Shown here: positions 16,800 to 24,937 of the stretch, piece by piece
Position numbering within the stretch: the stretch's first letter is position 1
Layout: every line of letters begins with the position of its first letter
NCBI GenBank assembly: GCA_002437105.1
Contig: DJOB01000005.1
Span: 75,685-139,684 of the forward strand
DNA: 64,000 bases
Direction of reading: 5' to 3'
Source of the DNA: Caryophanales bacterium UBA6449
Lineage (GTDB): Bacteria > Bacillota_I > Bacilli_A > RFN20 > CAG-288
Notes under the pieces: model-generated
What the model saw: only the letters and a program-made list of their open reading frames with translations
The model's database searches: none
Told to the model about the DNA's origin: nothing
Position numbers and translations under genes: made by a program

Positions 16800-18299
16800 A
16801 TGTCTCAGAGAAGATCGGGAGTCCTGCTCCCTGTGTTTTCACTTCCTTCCCCCTATGGGGTTGGTACCTTCGGCGCCGAGGCGAGGCGCTTTGTCGATTT
16901 CCTGGCCCAGCACGGGCAGACCTATTGGCAGATGCTGCCTTTGACCCCGACGGGATATGGAGATTCTCCTTATCAGAGCTTCTCCGCCTTTGCCTACAAT
17001 CCGTATTTCATCGATCTTGAGCAGCTGGTGAGCGATGGTCTTCTTGAGCCGGCCGACCTGGAGAGCGAGAGGTCGCTGCCCAGCGATCATGTCGACTACG
17101 GCTGGCTCTATTCGACCCGCTATAACATCCTGACTCGGGCCTATGTAAACTTTGTCCGTCAGGGACTTAACTATGCTAAGCCCTTTACCGATTTCGTGAA
17201 GGAGCAGGAGTTCTGGCTTCACTTCTATGCGGCTTTCATGGTTATCAAGTCCTTGAACGGTTCGCGGTCGCTGCAGGAGTGGCCGGCGGAGCTCAGGGAT
17301 AGTGGATCACAGGCGGTCAGCGATCTGATTCGATCTCATCGCAACGACATGTTCGGCTTCTTCGAGTTCATCCAGTTCGAGGCCTATAGCCAGTGCACTG
17401 CGCTGAAGAGGTACGCCAACGAGAAGGGTATCCTCTTGATTGGCGATGCACCGATCTATATGGCGCTCGATTCCGCCGATGTCTGGGGACATCCCGAGAG
17501 CTTCATGCTGAACTCCGATAAGACCCCGGTCCTGGTCGCTGGCGTTCCTCCCGACTACTTCTCCGCGACGGGTCAGCTCTGGGGCAATCCCATCTACGAC
17601 TACAAGGCGATGGAGAAGGATGGTTTCTCCTTCTGGCGGCAGAGGATTCGTGCGGCTAAGGCTCAGTGCGATGTTCTGCGGATCGATCACTTCCGCGGCC
17701 TAGCCGACTATTGGGCTATTCCCTTCGGCTCTCCCGATGCGCGGACGGGCAGCTGGGTCATCGGCCCTGGCGAGAAGCTGGTCGATGCGATCAACAGCGA
17801 AGCGGGCTCCATGAAGATCATCGCTGAGGATCTGGGTGCACTCGATGATACGGTCCTGCGGCTGAAGCAGTACTCGCGGTGGCCCGGCATGAAGATCATG
17901 CAGTTCGCCTTCGACAGCTTCGATCCCGAGAGCCACGACAATCCGCACAACTACGAGGAGAACTGCGTCGCCTATCTGGGTACGCACGACAATGAGACCA
18001 CCATGGGCTTCGTCGATACTCACTCCAACCTCTGGAGCTTCATCGGTCAGAATCTGGGAATCCAGGGTGAGGTGAATCGTAACTCCGTTTTCGATGCGAT
18101 GGCGGAAGCCCTGACTAAGTCGGCCGCGAACACCGTCATCTATACGATGCAGGATGCCCTGCGTCTGGGTGACGAAGCGCGTCTCAACGCTCCTTCGACC
18201 ACCGGAAAGAATTGGCAGTTCCGTCTTCCTGCCGACTACGACAAGCGGGGAACGGGCGAGTGGCTCGAGTCCCTGGCGGTGAAGGGCGGGAGAAAGTAG
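16800..18299 (+). CDS. malQ: 4-alpha-glucanotransferase (amylomaltase)
   Basis: Transfers alpha-1,4-glucan segments between maltodextrins and releases glucose; cytoplasmic GH77 enzyme of maltose/glycogen metabolism. The N-terminal motif is RRSGVLLPVFSLPSPYGVG, followed by PTGYGDSPYQSFSAFAYNP. Catalytic motifs: LRIDHFRGL (nucleophile Asp), IIAEDLG (acid/base Glu) and YLGTHDNET (stabilising Asp). At 499 residues it is normal for the family. The ATG at 16800 is preferred over a GTG at 16764 because GGGAGGA lies at 16783-16789. Upstream are a cre-like site and a shared motif. An RluA-type gene follows after one base. Confidence 0.95.
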   Translation: MSQRRSGVLLPVFSLPSPYGVGTFGAEARRFVDFLAQHGQTYWQMLPLTPTGYGDSPYQSFSAFAYNPYFIDLEQLVSDGLLEPADLESERSLPSDHVDYGWLYSTRYNILTRAYVNFVRQGLNYAKPFTDFVKEQEFWLHFYAAFMVIKSLNGSRSLQEWPAELRDSGSQAVSDLIRSHRNDMFGFFEFIQFEAYSQCTALKRYANEKGILLIGDAPIYMALDSADVWGHPESFMLNSDKTPVLVAGVPPDYFSATGQLWGNPIYDYKAMEKDGFSFWRQRIRAAKAQCDVLRIDHFRGLADYWAIPFGSPDARTGSWVIGPGEKLVDAINSEAGSMKIIAEDLGALDDTVLRLKQYSRWPGMKIMQFAFDSFDPESHDNPHNYEENCVAYLGTHDNETTMGFVDTHSNLWSFIGQNLGIQGEVNRNSVFDAMAEALTKSAANTVIYTMQDALRLGDEARLNAPSTTGKNWQFRLPADYDKRGTGEWLESLAVKGGRK

Positions 18300-18300
18300 C

Positions 18301-18975
18301 GTGTCCACCGTGGAACATCTCGTTCCCGGAAGCGCTCTTGATATCGGGAGGTCTATCGTCTACGAGGACGGTGACCTCCTTATTGTTAATAAGCCTTCGG
18401 GACTTCTAACCGTCGATGACGATTGTGGCTCTCCGAATCTCTTCAGCCTGTTGAAGAGACGGGCCCGCCGGGGGAAGATCCTCATCGTGCACCGCCTGGA
18501 TCGGGATACTTCGGGACTGCTGGTCTTCGCAAAGTCCTTCCGTGTGCTCAAAGCTCTTCAGCAGTGCTTCGAGGAGGGGGCGGTCGAAAGGCGCTATGAG
18601 GCGGTCGTGTCTGGCGCGCTGGTTCCGGGGCAGACTCTGAAGGTGACTCTGGATCTGTTCGAGGATCGCTTCGGGACGGTCCGGGTCGTCGATCGGGGGC
18701 GGGGAAAGACCTCGATCACCTATGTGAAGTGCCTGTCGGCTGGTCCTGCGCGCTCCTATGTCGATATCTCTCTTCTCACCGGTCGAAAGAATCAGATCCG
18801 CTGCACTATGAGCTATATCGGTCATCCGATCCTCGGAGATCGCAAGTACGGAGGCGGCGGGGAGGCGCGCATGATGCTCAACGCCTATCGGCTCAGCTTT
18901 CCCTCGGAGCTAGGTCTGAAGCGAAACACTTTTGAGATTCCACGGATCTGGGCTAAGGGCTTCAATGTTCAGTAG
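18301..18975 (+). CDS. RluA/RsuA-superfamily pseudouridine synthase
   Basis: Isomerises a uridine in rRNA or tRNA. The catalytic motif is HRLDRDTSGLLVFAKS (residues ~62-77, Asp nucleophile), preceded by VNKPSGLLTVDDD and followed by the RKNQIRCTMSYIGHPILGDRKYGG block typical of RluA. It is compact (224 residues) and lacks an S4 domain, as in RluA rather than RluC/D, so target choice is uncertain. Translation starts at GTG 18301, immediately after the malQ stop; GCGGGAG inside the malQ end is the ribosome site. Coupling to malQ seems a positional rather than functional link. Confidence 0.88.
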   Translation: MSTVEHLVPGSALDIGRSIVYEDGDLLIVNKPSGLLTVDDDCGSPNLFSLLKRRARRGKILIVHRLDRDTSGLLVFAKSFRVLKALQQCFEEGAVERRYEAVVSGALVPGQTLKVTLDLFEDRFGTVRVVDRGRGKTSITYVKCLSAGPARSYVDISLLTGRKNQIRCTMSYIGHPILGDRKYGGGGEARMMLNAYRLSFPSELGLKRNTFEIPRIWAKGFNVQ

Positions 18976-19022
18976 TCGCTCTATCGTCTAAGATATTCCC
19001 AGTTTGGTTGGAGGTGCGGACA

Positions 19023-20267
19023 ATGGCCGAGTGCGAGAACTTAAACCAGACGCCCCAGATGGAGTCCATTCGCGAACTCCTCCGAGTCGGACCTGGTCCT
19101 TCCTCTTCCCATACTATCGGTCCCTATCGTGCGGCGCTGCTGTTTCGTCACGGCCTCGCCCACGAGCGGGTGAGATCCGTGGTCGTTACCCTCATGGGCT
19201 CGCTGGCTCTCACCGGGAAGGGACATGGGACCGACAGCATCATCCGCAAGGCGCTCGAGGGGTTGAACCCCAAGGTCGTCTTCGATTTTGAGACGCGGTG
19301 CCAGCATCCCAACACCGTCTATTTTGAGGCGACGCTGGAGGATGGGGCGGTCATCAGGAAGGGATTCGAGAGCATCGGGGGTGGAGCGATAAAGCCGGTC
19401 GGTCGTCCCTATCTGCCTCAGATCGTGTATCCCTTCTCTTCTTTCGATGGCTTGAAGAGATGGATGAAAGATAATCGAGAGAAGAATATCTACCATGTGA
19501 TCGAACGCTTTGAAGGTAGCTCCATCTTCGATTTTGGATCCCAGATGCTTCAGCAGTCCTTCGATACTCTGGCGATGGCGCTGCGCCAGGATGGCGTCCT
19601 GCCCGGTCGGCTGCACGTGCAGTCCGTGGCCAAGCGGATGTACGAGACGGCGCTCCAGCTGCCGAAATCCTCCGGTCGTCGCACCATGCTGATCTCTTCC
19701 TTTGCCTATGCGGTCAGCGAGGCTAATGCGCGGGGGGAGAAGATCGTGACCGCTCCGACCTGCGGGGCCGCTGGGGTCGTGCCGGCCGTCCTCTACTATC
19801 AGTATACCGAGTGCGGAAAGTCGTTCCCGGAATTGGTGCGTGCCTTCCTTGTAGGTGCTCTGGTCTGTACATTCGCCAAGGAGGAGGCCGGGATATCCGG
19901 CGCCGTGCTGGGCTGCCAGGCGGAGATCGGTTCCGCCGCGGCTTTCGCGGCGGCTAGCCTCTGCTATCTGGATGGTCTCTCGCTCCTGCAGATCGAGTAC
20001 GGAGCGGAGGTGGCGATGGAGCACTTCTTAGGTCTGACCTGCGACCCGGTCGACGGCTATGTCCAGATCCCCTGTATCGAGCGCAACGGGATGGCTTCCA
20101 TCCATGCGTATACCGCCTATCTCTACGCTAAGTTCATCGCTCCCTACAAGAAGGCGAAAGTCAGTTTCGATGATGTGCTCCACGCCATGAAGGAGACGGG
20201 TGAGAAGATGTCGAAGGAGCTCCGCGAGACCGGAATCGGGGGATTGGCGCGCGTGGTGAAGTGCTAG
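19023..20267 (+). CDS. sdaA: L-serine dehydratase, single-chain iron-sulfur type
   Basis: Converts L-serine to pyruvate and ammonia with a [4Fe-4S] cluster. Beta-domain features come first (RVGPGPSSSHTIGPYRAA, residues ~24-41), then the alpha-domain with TAPTCGAAGVVPAVLYY and LTCDPVDGYVQIPCIERN, which contain candidate cluster cysteines. The 414 residues in one chain match the E. coli SdaA arrangement rather than the split Bacillus SdaAA/SdaAB. ATG 19023 is chosen since GGAGGTG ends six bases before it; a TTG at 19008 would lie inside that site. Oxygen-labile serine dehydratase fits an anaerobe. Confidence 0.93.
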   Translation: MAECENLNQTPQMESIRELLRVGPGPSSSHTIGPYRAALLFRHGLAHERVRSVVVTLMGSLALTGKGHGTDSIIRKALEGLNPKVVFDFETRCQHPNTVYFEATLEDGAVIRKGFESIGGGAIKPVGRPYLPQIVYPFSSFDGLKRWMKDNREKNIYHVIERFEGSSIFDFGSQMLQQSFDTLAMALRQDGVLPGRLHVQSVAKRMYETALQLPKSSGRRTMLISSFAYAVSEANARGEKIVTAPTCGAAGVVPAVLYYQYTECGKSFPELVRAFLVGALVCTFAKEEAGISGAVLGCQAEIGSAAAFAAASLCYLDGLSLLQIEYGAEVAMEHFLGLTCDPVDGYVQIPCIERNGMASIHAYTAYLYAKFIAPYKKAKVSFDDVLHAMKETGEKMSKELRETGIGGLARVVKC

Positions 20268-20317
20268 GGAGGAAGAAGGGTGATCTATCTTGCTCTTCTC
20301 TCGCTCTTCGCGTGAGT

Positions 20318-20331
20318 ATTAGAGCTCTAAT
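20318..20331. promoter_or_regulatory. Perfect palindrome in the acpP promoter
   Basis: ATTAGAGCTCTAAT, a 14-base perfect inverted repeat, lies immediately before the -10 TATAAT (20336-20341). Its outer ATTAG/CTAAT arms resemble those of the FapR operator of Bacillus, but the spacing is shorter. Candidate operator for lipid-synthesis control. Confidence 0.4.
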
Positions 20332-20335
20332 CTTT

Positions 20336-20341
20336 TATAAT
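20336..20341 (+). promoter_or_regulatory. -10 element upstream of acpP
   Basis: Consensus TATAAT 27 bases before the acpP ATG. No good -35 is present 16-18 bases upstream, which suits a regulated promoter. Confidence 0.45.
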
Positions 20342-20368
20342 CTCTAGATGTTGCAAGGAGGAGAATCT

Positions 20369-20605
20369 ATGGACGCTAAAGAGATCTACGCTAAGCTCAA
20401 TGAGCTGGTCGCGGAGAAGACCGGAGGACAACAGGTCGCTCCCGATACCAACCTGGCCGATCTGGGTTTGGACAGCTTGGATCGCGCTGATGTCATGATG
20501 CGCATCGAGGATGAGTTCTCCATTCAGTTCACCGAGGAGGAGATGACCGGCATCGCCACCCTTTCTGATCTGGAGAAGTGCATCGAGAAGAAACTCGCCG
20601 ATTAG
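20369..20605 (+). CDS. acpP: Acyl carrier protein
   Basis: 78-residue acidic carrier of fatty-acid intermediates on a 4'-phosphopantetheine arm. The modified serine is in LGLDSLDRADVMMRIEDEF (residues ~35-53). The fourth helix and the TLSDLEKCI segment are intact. AAGGAGGAG at 20353-20361 sets the ATG at 20369 rather than an upstream in-frame ATG at 20348. It stands apart from other fatty-acid genes, with a -10 box and a palindrome upstream. The next gene begins 21 bases downstream. Confidence 0.96.
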   Translation: MDAKEIYAKLNELVAEKTGGQQVAPDTNLADLGLDSLDRADVMMRIEDEFSIQFTEEEMTGIATLSDLEKCIEKKLAD

Positions 20606-20626
20606 TCTCAGCGGGAGCACTTTCGC

Positions 20627-22327
20627 ATGCCTAAGGAGCTGCTTGGTAGGATCAAGGAGAGCGTGACCTCGATCGGTCCTTTCTTCATACTGATCCTCGT
20701 TCTTCATTTCTCCGGCATATTCATGGTCGGAGCGAATAATGTCGCCAACGTCTTTCAGCCTAACTTCTACGGAACCCACTATGTTCAGCTGGAGTCGCTC
20801 TTCAATCCGAGCCTGGTCGTATTTCTGATCGCCTTCCCCCTGATGGTGGTGGGCATGTCGCTGTTCGGGATGGGTGCTGATCAGGCTATGGAGAAGATGG
20901 GAAGTGCGGTGGGCGCTTCTCTGACGAAGAAAAGATCGATAGTGCTGTTAGCGATCGTCTCCGTGTTGATCGGAACCTTGGTCACCTTTGCGGAACCTGA
21001 TCTAACCATATTTTCCGCTCAGCTATTGGGCGAGGACAACAAGTATGTGCTCATCATCATCATCTCCATCGGCGTGGGTCTGCTTTTGGCTGTAGCCTTC
21101 GTTCGGGTCCTCCTCCAGTGGGACTATCGGATCATCCTGATGTTCCTCTTCGCCGTCGTCTTCGGTTTGGGATGCCTGATCAATCGCGACTCTTTCTTCC
21201 CCATCGTGCTCGATTCCTCCGGTGTCACGATCGGTTCAGTCACCGTCCCCTTCGTGCTGGCGATGGGTATCTCCGTGGCGCAGATCCGCGGATCGAAGAA
21301 TGCCGAGGACGATAGCTTCGGTCTCACCGGTCTGGCCGGTCTCGGTCCGCTGGTCACCTGCATGATCTGGGCTAAGGTGATGGACGAGAAGATCGTCAGC
21401 AACGATGGTTTCGGACAGGCGTTCAAAGCGCTCGTCTCGAGCACTGACGCCTATGCTTTCGGTCCGTCCCAGTGGGGTGATATGCTTCCGATCTATCGCA
21501 GCGAGGCCGCCGGTTCGGCCCTCGATACTGTATTGGGAATGGCGCCCCTGATCGTCATGTTCGCACTCTATGACTTCTGCTTCCTCCACCTCGACTGGAA
21601 GAAGCGGTTGAAGATCGCTATCGGTCTCGCTGTCACCTATGTGGGTCTGTTCACCTTCATGCTCGGTGTGAATACCGGATTCATGAGCACCGCGAGACAG
21701 CTCGGTCGGCTGCTGGGCAGCCAGGAGTTCAGGAGCCACTTCTACGTGGTGGCGCTGCTGGCTCTGCTGATCGGTACGCTGATCATCCTGGCGGAGCCCT
21801 CGGTGCACATTCTCGGCAAGCAGGTCGAGGAGGTCAGCCAGGGATCGATCCGGGTTAAGGATCTCTACCTCACCCTCTGTATTGGTGTGGGTTCGAGCGT
21901 CCTCGTCTCGGTGTTGCGCGTGCAGTACGATATTCCCATCATGTACTTCGCCGTTCCTCTCATGTTCCTCTCCATGATTCTGGCGCTGGTCTCACCCAAG
22001 ATCTTTACCGGTCTCGCCTTCGATTCGGCTGGTATCGCCTCGTCCACGATGGCCAGCGCGTTCCTCATGCCCATGGTGGTCGCTATGGCGACGGCTAAGT
22101 ATGGGGCGGCCGATGCGGCGAGCGTGATCTCCTATGGGACCGGAGTGGTCGGCATGGTCTATCTCTGCCCTCTCATCTCCATTCAGAGCCTCGGTCTGAT
22201 TGGTCGGTTCAAGTCGATCGTCGCTATCCGTATCAATAGGCGCCGTATCGTGGAGGCGGATGATTCGCAGATCATCCACATCCCTGGCGGAGAGCCGGTA
22301 AGGGATAGCTCCAGGGGAGGTGAGTGA
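20627..22327 (+). CDS. DUF1538 family polytopic membrane protein
   Basis: 566-residue inner-membrane protein with roughly a dozen hydrophobic segments and two repeats of the DUF1538 unit. First repeat (~residues 55-250) has VTFAEPDLTI and VTIGSVTVPFVLAMGIS; second (~360-525) has IILAEPSVHIL and AGIASSTMASAFLMP. The paired AEP and glycine/serine/threonine motifs resemble re-entrant substrate sites of transporters, but no function is established for the family. The P-II-like gene begins two bases after the stop, so the pair is coupled. Transport regulated by a nitrogen/energy signal is an inference from P-II partners such as AmtB. Confidence 0.82.
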   Translation: MPKELLGRIKESVTSIGPFFILILVLHFSGIFMVGANNVANVFQPNFYGTHYVQLESLFNPSLVVFLIAFPLMVVGMSLFGMGADQAMEKMGSAVGASLTKKRSIVLLAIVSVLIGTLVTFAEPDLTIFSAQLLGEDNKYVLIIIISIGVGLLLAVAFVRVLLQWDYRIILMFLFAVVFGLGCLINRDSFFPIVLDSSGVTIGSVTVPFVLAMGISVAQIRGSKNAEDDSFGLTGLAGLGPLVTCMIWAKVMDEKIVSNDGFGQAFKALVSSTDAYAFGPSQWGDMLPIYRSEAAGSALDTVLGMAPLIVMFALYDFCFLHLDWKKRLKIAIGLAVTYVGLFTFMLGVNTGFMSTARQLGRLLGSQEFRSHFYVVALLALLIGTLIILAEPSVHILGKQVEEVSQGSIRVKDLYLTLCIGVGSSVLVSVLRVQYDIPIMYFAVPLMFLSMILALVSPKIFTGLAFDSAGIASSTMASAFLMPMVVAMATAKYGAADAASVISYGTGVVGMVYLCPLISIQSLGLIGRFKSIVAIRINRRRIVEADDSQIIHIPGGEPVRDSSRGGE

Positions 22328-22329
22328 CC

Positions 22330-23253
22330 ATGGCTGGCATCAGAGAAAGATTGAGATCGCTATTCAATATCAAGAACCGAGCGATCCGCGTGCAGCCGGC
22401 GCAGAGCCGACTGCCCTACGAGGATCGAGCGGCGGTTCTCAATCCGCTGAGCCTGATCGTGACCATCGTGCCGCGCCACCAGGAGCAGTTCTTCGAGGAC
22501 ACCTACTTCGAGGCGGGTTTCAGTTTGAACCTAGTGTCCTTCGCTCATTCCAATCCTCCGCAGGAGATCATGCAGTTCCTCGGGTTGGACCAGATGAAGA
22601 AATCCGTCCTTTTCACCATCGGACGCTCTGAGTATGTCGGACCCGTGCTGGAGAAGGCCACCGCTCGCTTCGCTACTTCCGATCAGTCCCGGGGGATTGC
22701 CTTCTCGGTGCCGGTCCGGACTGTGGCGGGTATCTCCGCCTATAAATTCCTCGCTGATCAGAACCGGGCGATACGTCGCGGCGAGCTCGAGAGCGCTAAG
22801 CAGAAGAAGCCACTCAATAAGAAGATAGCGGAGCGATTGAAGGAGGATCTGGAGATGAGAAACGAGGAAAACGGCGAGAAGAGGAGCGTCTCTCCCACTC
22901 AGGGACAGACCGCCTACGATGTTATCTTCTGCATTGTCAACAAGGGATATACCGATCTCGTCATGGAGGCTTCCCGGCGCGCGGGAGCCCGGGGCGGTAC
23001 GATCATCGCCGCGCGCGGAACGGGAAACCCGGAGATCGAACAGTTCTACGGCTTCTCGATTCAACCCGATAAGGAAGTGGTGATCATCCTGGTCGATGCG
23101 ACCATCTCGGATAAGGTCTCTCAGGCGATCTACGATGCGGCCGGTCTATCTACCAACGGACAGGGATTCATGTTTACCATCCCCGCTGGTCGCGTGGCGG
23201 GCATGACAGCGAAGGACATCAGTCAGCTCGTCGGCAAAGAGAAGAAGGACTAA
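22330..23253 (+). CDS. Tandem P-II-like signal protein
   Basis: 307-residue cytoplasmic protein with two P-II (GlnB-like) folds. The first (~residues 38-145) begins LSLIVTIVPRHQEQFFEDTY and ends RTVAGISA; the second (~195-300) begins YDVIFCIVNKGYTDLVMEA, contains GARGGTIIAARGTGN, and ends GRVAGMTA. A charged linker (~145-190) joins them. The uridylylated T-loop tyrosine of GlnB is not recognisable, so control is likely by ligand binding only. ATG 22330 is chosen over GTG 22324 because GGGGAGG ends at 22320. Its partner is presumably the DUF1538 protein. The stop overlaps the convergent rdgB stop by four bases. Confidence 0.78.
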   Translation: MAGIRERLRSLFNIKNRAIRVQPAQSRLPYEDRAAVLNPLSLIVTIVPRHQEQFFEDTYFEAGFSLNLVSFAHSNPPQEIMQFLGLDQMKKSVLFTIGRSEYVGPVLEKATARFATSDQSRGIAFSVPVRTVAGISAYKFLADQNRAIRRGELESAKQKKPLNKKIAERLKEDLEMRNEENGEKRSVSPTQGQTAYDVIFCIVNKGYTDLVMEASRRAGARGGTIIAARGTGNPEIEQFYGFSIQPDKEVVIILVDATISDKVSQAIYDAAGLSTNGQGFMFTIPAGRVAGMTAKDISQLVGKEKKD

Positions 23254-23861
23254 TCCATCTGGTTTTTCTTCAGGTAGGCGATCAGCTTGGCGCAGGCGCG
23301 TCCGCGGTGTGACACCTGGTCCTTCTGCTGAATCGTCGCTTCTCCGAAGGTGATTCCGAGATCGTCCGAGCGGAAGATGGGATCGTAGCCGAATCCTCTT
23401 CCCGTCGATACTGGCTCCACCGCCTCTCCCTGAGCGAGCCCTTCGAACTGATGGATTCCCGTCGCGTCAATGAGAGTGATGACGCAGTGGAAGGTGCAGG
23501 TGTGATCCTTCCCCTGCAGCAGGGTGAGGATCTTCCTATTCTTGTAGTCGTAGGAGGTTTGACCATCGGGAGCCCAGCGGGCTGAGTGGATGCCGGGGAA
23601 GCCGTTCAGTCCGGCAAAGCAGATGCCGGAGTCATCGGCGATGACCGGCATCTTTTCTTTTAGATGATCGTAGACGTACTGGGCCTTGATCAGCGAGTTC
23701 TCCTTGAAGGTGGTTCCGCTCTCGATCGCCTTCTCGACATCGATACCTAGGCTGTCCGCCGCTTCGACCTGGAAGCCCAGCGGGGAGAGCATCGCCTCCA
23801 TCTCCTTTAGTTTGCCTCGGTTGTGACTCGCTACCACGATCGTTTTCCTCTGTGTGTCCAT
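23250..23861 (-). CDS. rdgB: XTP/dITP diphosphatase (Ham1/RdgB)
   Basis: House-cleaning enzyme that hydrolyses ITP, dITP and XTP to monophosphates plus pyrophosphate. The 203-residue chain has all key segments: VVASHNRGKLKEME near the N-terminus, TFKENSLIKA, VIADDSGICF, GFPGIHSARW, GRGFGYDPIF and the C-terminal SHRGRA. A GGGGGG ribosome site lies before the ATG on the minus strand. The 3' end overlaps the convergent P-II-like gene, with no terminator between them. Confidence 0.96.
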   Translation of the reverse strand: MDTQRKTIVVASHNRGKLKEMEAMLSPLGFQVEAADSLGIDVEKAIESGTTFKENSLIKAQYVYDHLKEKMPVIADDSGICFAGLNGFPGIHSARWAPDGQTSYDYKNRKILTLLQGKDHTCTFHCVITLIDATGIHQFEGLAQGEAVEPVSTGRGFGYDPIFRSDDLGITFGEATIQQKDQVSHRGRACAKLIAYLKKNQMD

Positions 23862-23926
23862 GATTCTGCCCCCCGCTTCGGATAGATATTATCTTTTTTG
23901 GTTAACCGATGTGTAAAATAAGCTAA

Positions 23927-23951
23927 GATAAGTTAAAAAATAATTGTTAAC
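23927..23951 (+). promoter_or_regulatory. Candidate autoregulatory operator of the LacI-type gene
   Basis: Contains GATAAGTTAAAA (23927-23938) and ATTGTTAAC (23943-23951). The same two blocks, without the five-base gap, occur upstream of the neopullulanase-type gene on the minus strand. Two further ATTGTTAA copies lie at 24012-24019 and 24032-24039, 20 bases apart. Confidence 0.5.
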
Positions 23952-24052
23952 GAGCGAATTAAATCCTTTTTTACTAGTAATTTAGCATTTAAGGGTTTAC
24001 AATTGTGCCAGATTGTTAAGCAAAGAGATTAATTGTTAAGCGAGGAATAGCC

Positions 24053-24865
24053 ATGAGCAAGAAAGTTACGATCAGGGATGTCGCCAAGATGGCGGGAGTT
24101 TCCGTCGCCACCGTATCCTACGTTCTTAATCAGAAGAAGGGACAGAAGATTTCGGATGCTACTCGGAGAAAGGTGCTCCAGATCTCGAATCTTCTCGGGT
24201 ATATGCACTCGTCTCTAGTCAAGTCGCTGATCAGCCAGAAGTCCAACAATGTTTCCTTTATCTATACTTCCAGCGATAATCCGCTCCGCCAGGCGATGGA
24301 TATGACTTTCTTTGAGGAGCTGGGATCCAGTCTGTCCACCATCGGCAAGTCGCTGATGATCCAGCCCGTGCTGCGGACGGACGCGATCAGCTTCTCGGAT
24401 GCGATCGTGGCTTACAATGTGACCTCGGAGAACTTCAAGAGCATCGGCAATTCTAATTTCGTCCCTCTGATCGGAGTGAATGTGTGGGTCAACGATCCCC
24501 TCTTCTTCCAGATCAATCCCTCGGTGGTGCGCGCTCAGAATCTCGCGAGGGAGAGCTTTCACGGCGTGCCCTTCGATTTCCTATACCTGCCCAGCGAGGA
24601 TGAACACCTCGATAATGAGTTCAAGGCTGCCTTCCCTAACCTGGTCTCTATCGATGATATCGCCTCGCTCGTGAAGTACCTGGAGTCCGATGTCAAGGTT
24701 CCGGTGCTCTGCTACGGTGCCGATATCTATCATGCGGTCGTGGCTTCGGGTCGGGAAGCCATTCTCTTCGAGCCTTTCACTAAACCTCTGGTCGACAAGA
24801 TATGCGAAGCGCTGGTCAAGACGATCAATAAGACCGATGCGGGGAATAAATCATTCGATTTCTAG
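24053..24865 (+). CDS. LacI-family transcriptional regulator, shortened effector domain
   Basis: DNA-binding regulator. Residues ~4-50 form a canonical LacI HTH and hinge helix: VTIRDVAKMAGVSVATVSYV, then RRKVLQISNLLGY. The following domain has a weak periplasmic-binding-like character (NNVSFIYTSSDN, PVLCYGADIYHAVVASG) and is short, giving 270 residues against the usual 330-340, so part of the sugar-binding fold is missing or strongly divergent. It faces the neopullulanase-type gene tail to tail, and related sequence motifs lie upstream of both, which suggests control of glucan breakdown and of itself. The N-terminus is not close enough to CcpA to call it that. Confidence 0.82.
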   Translation: MSKKVTIRDVAKMAGVSVATVSYVLNQKKGQKISDATRRKVLQISNLLGYMHSSLVKSLISQKSNNVSFIYTSSDNPLRQAMDMTFFEELGSSLSTIGKSLMIQPVLRTDAISFSDAIVAYNVTSENFKSIGNSNFVPLIGVNVWVNDPLFFQINPSVVRAQNLARESFHGVPFDFLYLPSEDEHLDNEFKAAFPNLVSIDDIASLVKYLESDVKVPVLCYGADIYHAVVASGREAILFEPFTKPLVDKICEALVKTINKTDAGNKSFDF

Positions 24866-24870
24866 ATGAT

Positions 24871-24916
24871 AAAAAAGGTTGGCTTTTAGATATGTGATCT
24901 AAAGACCAACCTTTTT
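24871..24916. terminator. Bidirectional terminator between the LacI and GH13 genes
   Basis: AAAAAGGTTGG / CCAACCTTTTT stem with an inner TTTAGAT / GATCTAAA helix; A-run and T-run on the two sides allow termination in both directions. Confidence 0.88.
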
Positions 24917-24937
24917 AGCTATTTTCAAATTAGTTTT

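Noticed and set aside
24053..24865. LacI-type regulator as CcpA
   Set aside because: Beyond the HTH it lacks the CcpA core length and sequence, and its upstream motifs do not look like cre.
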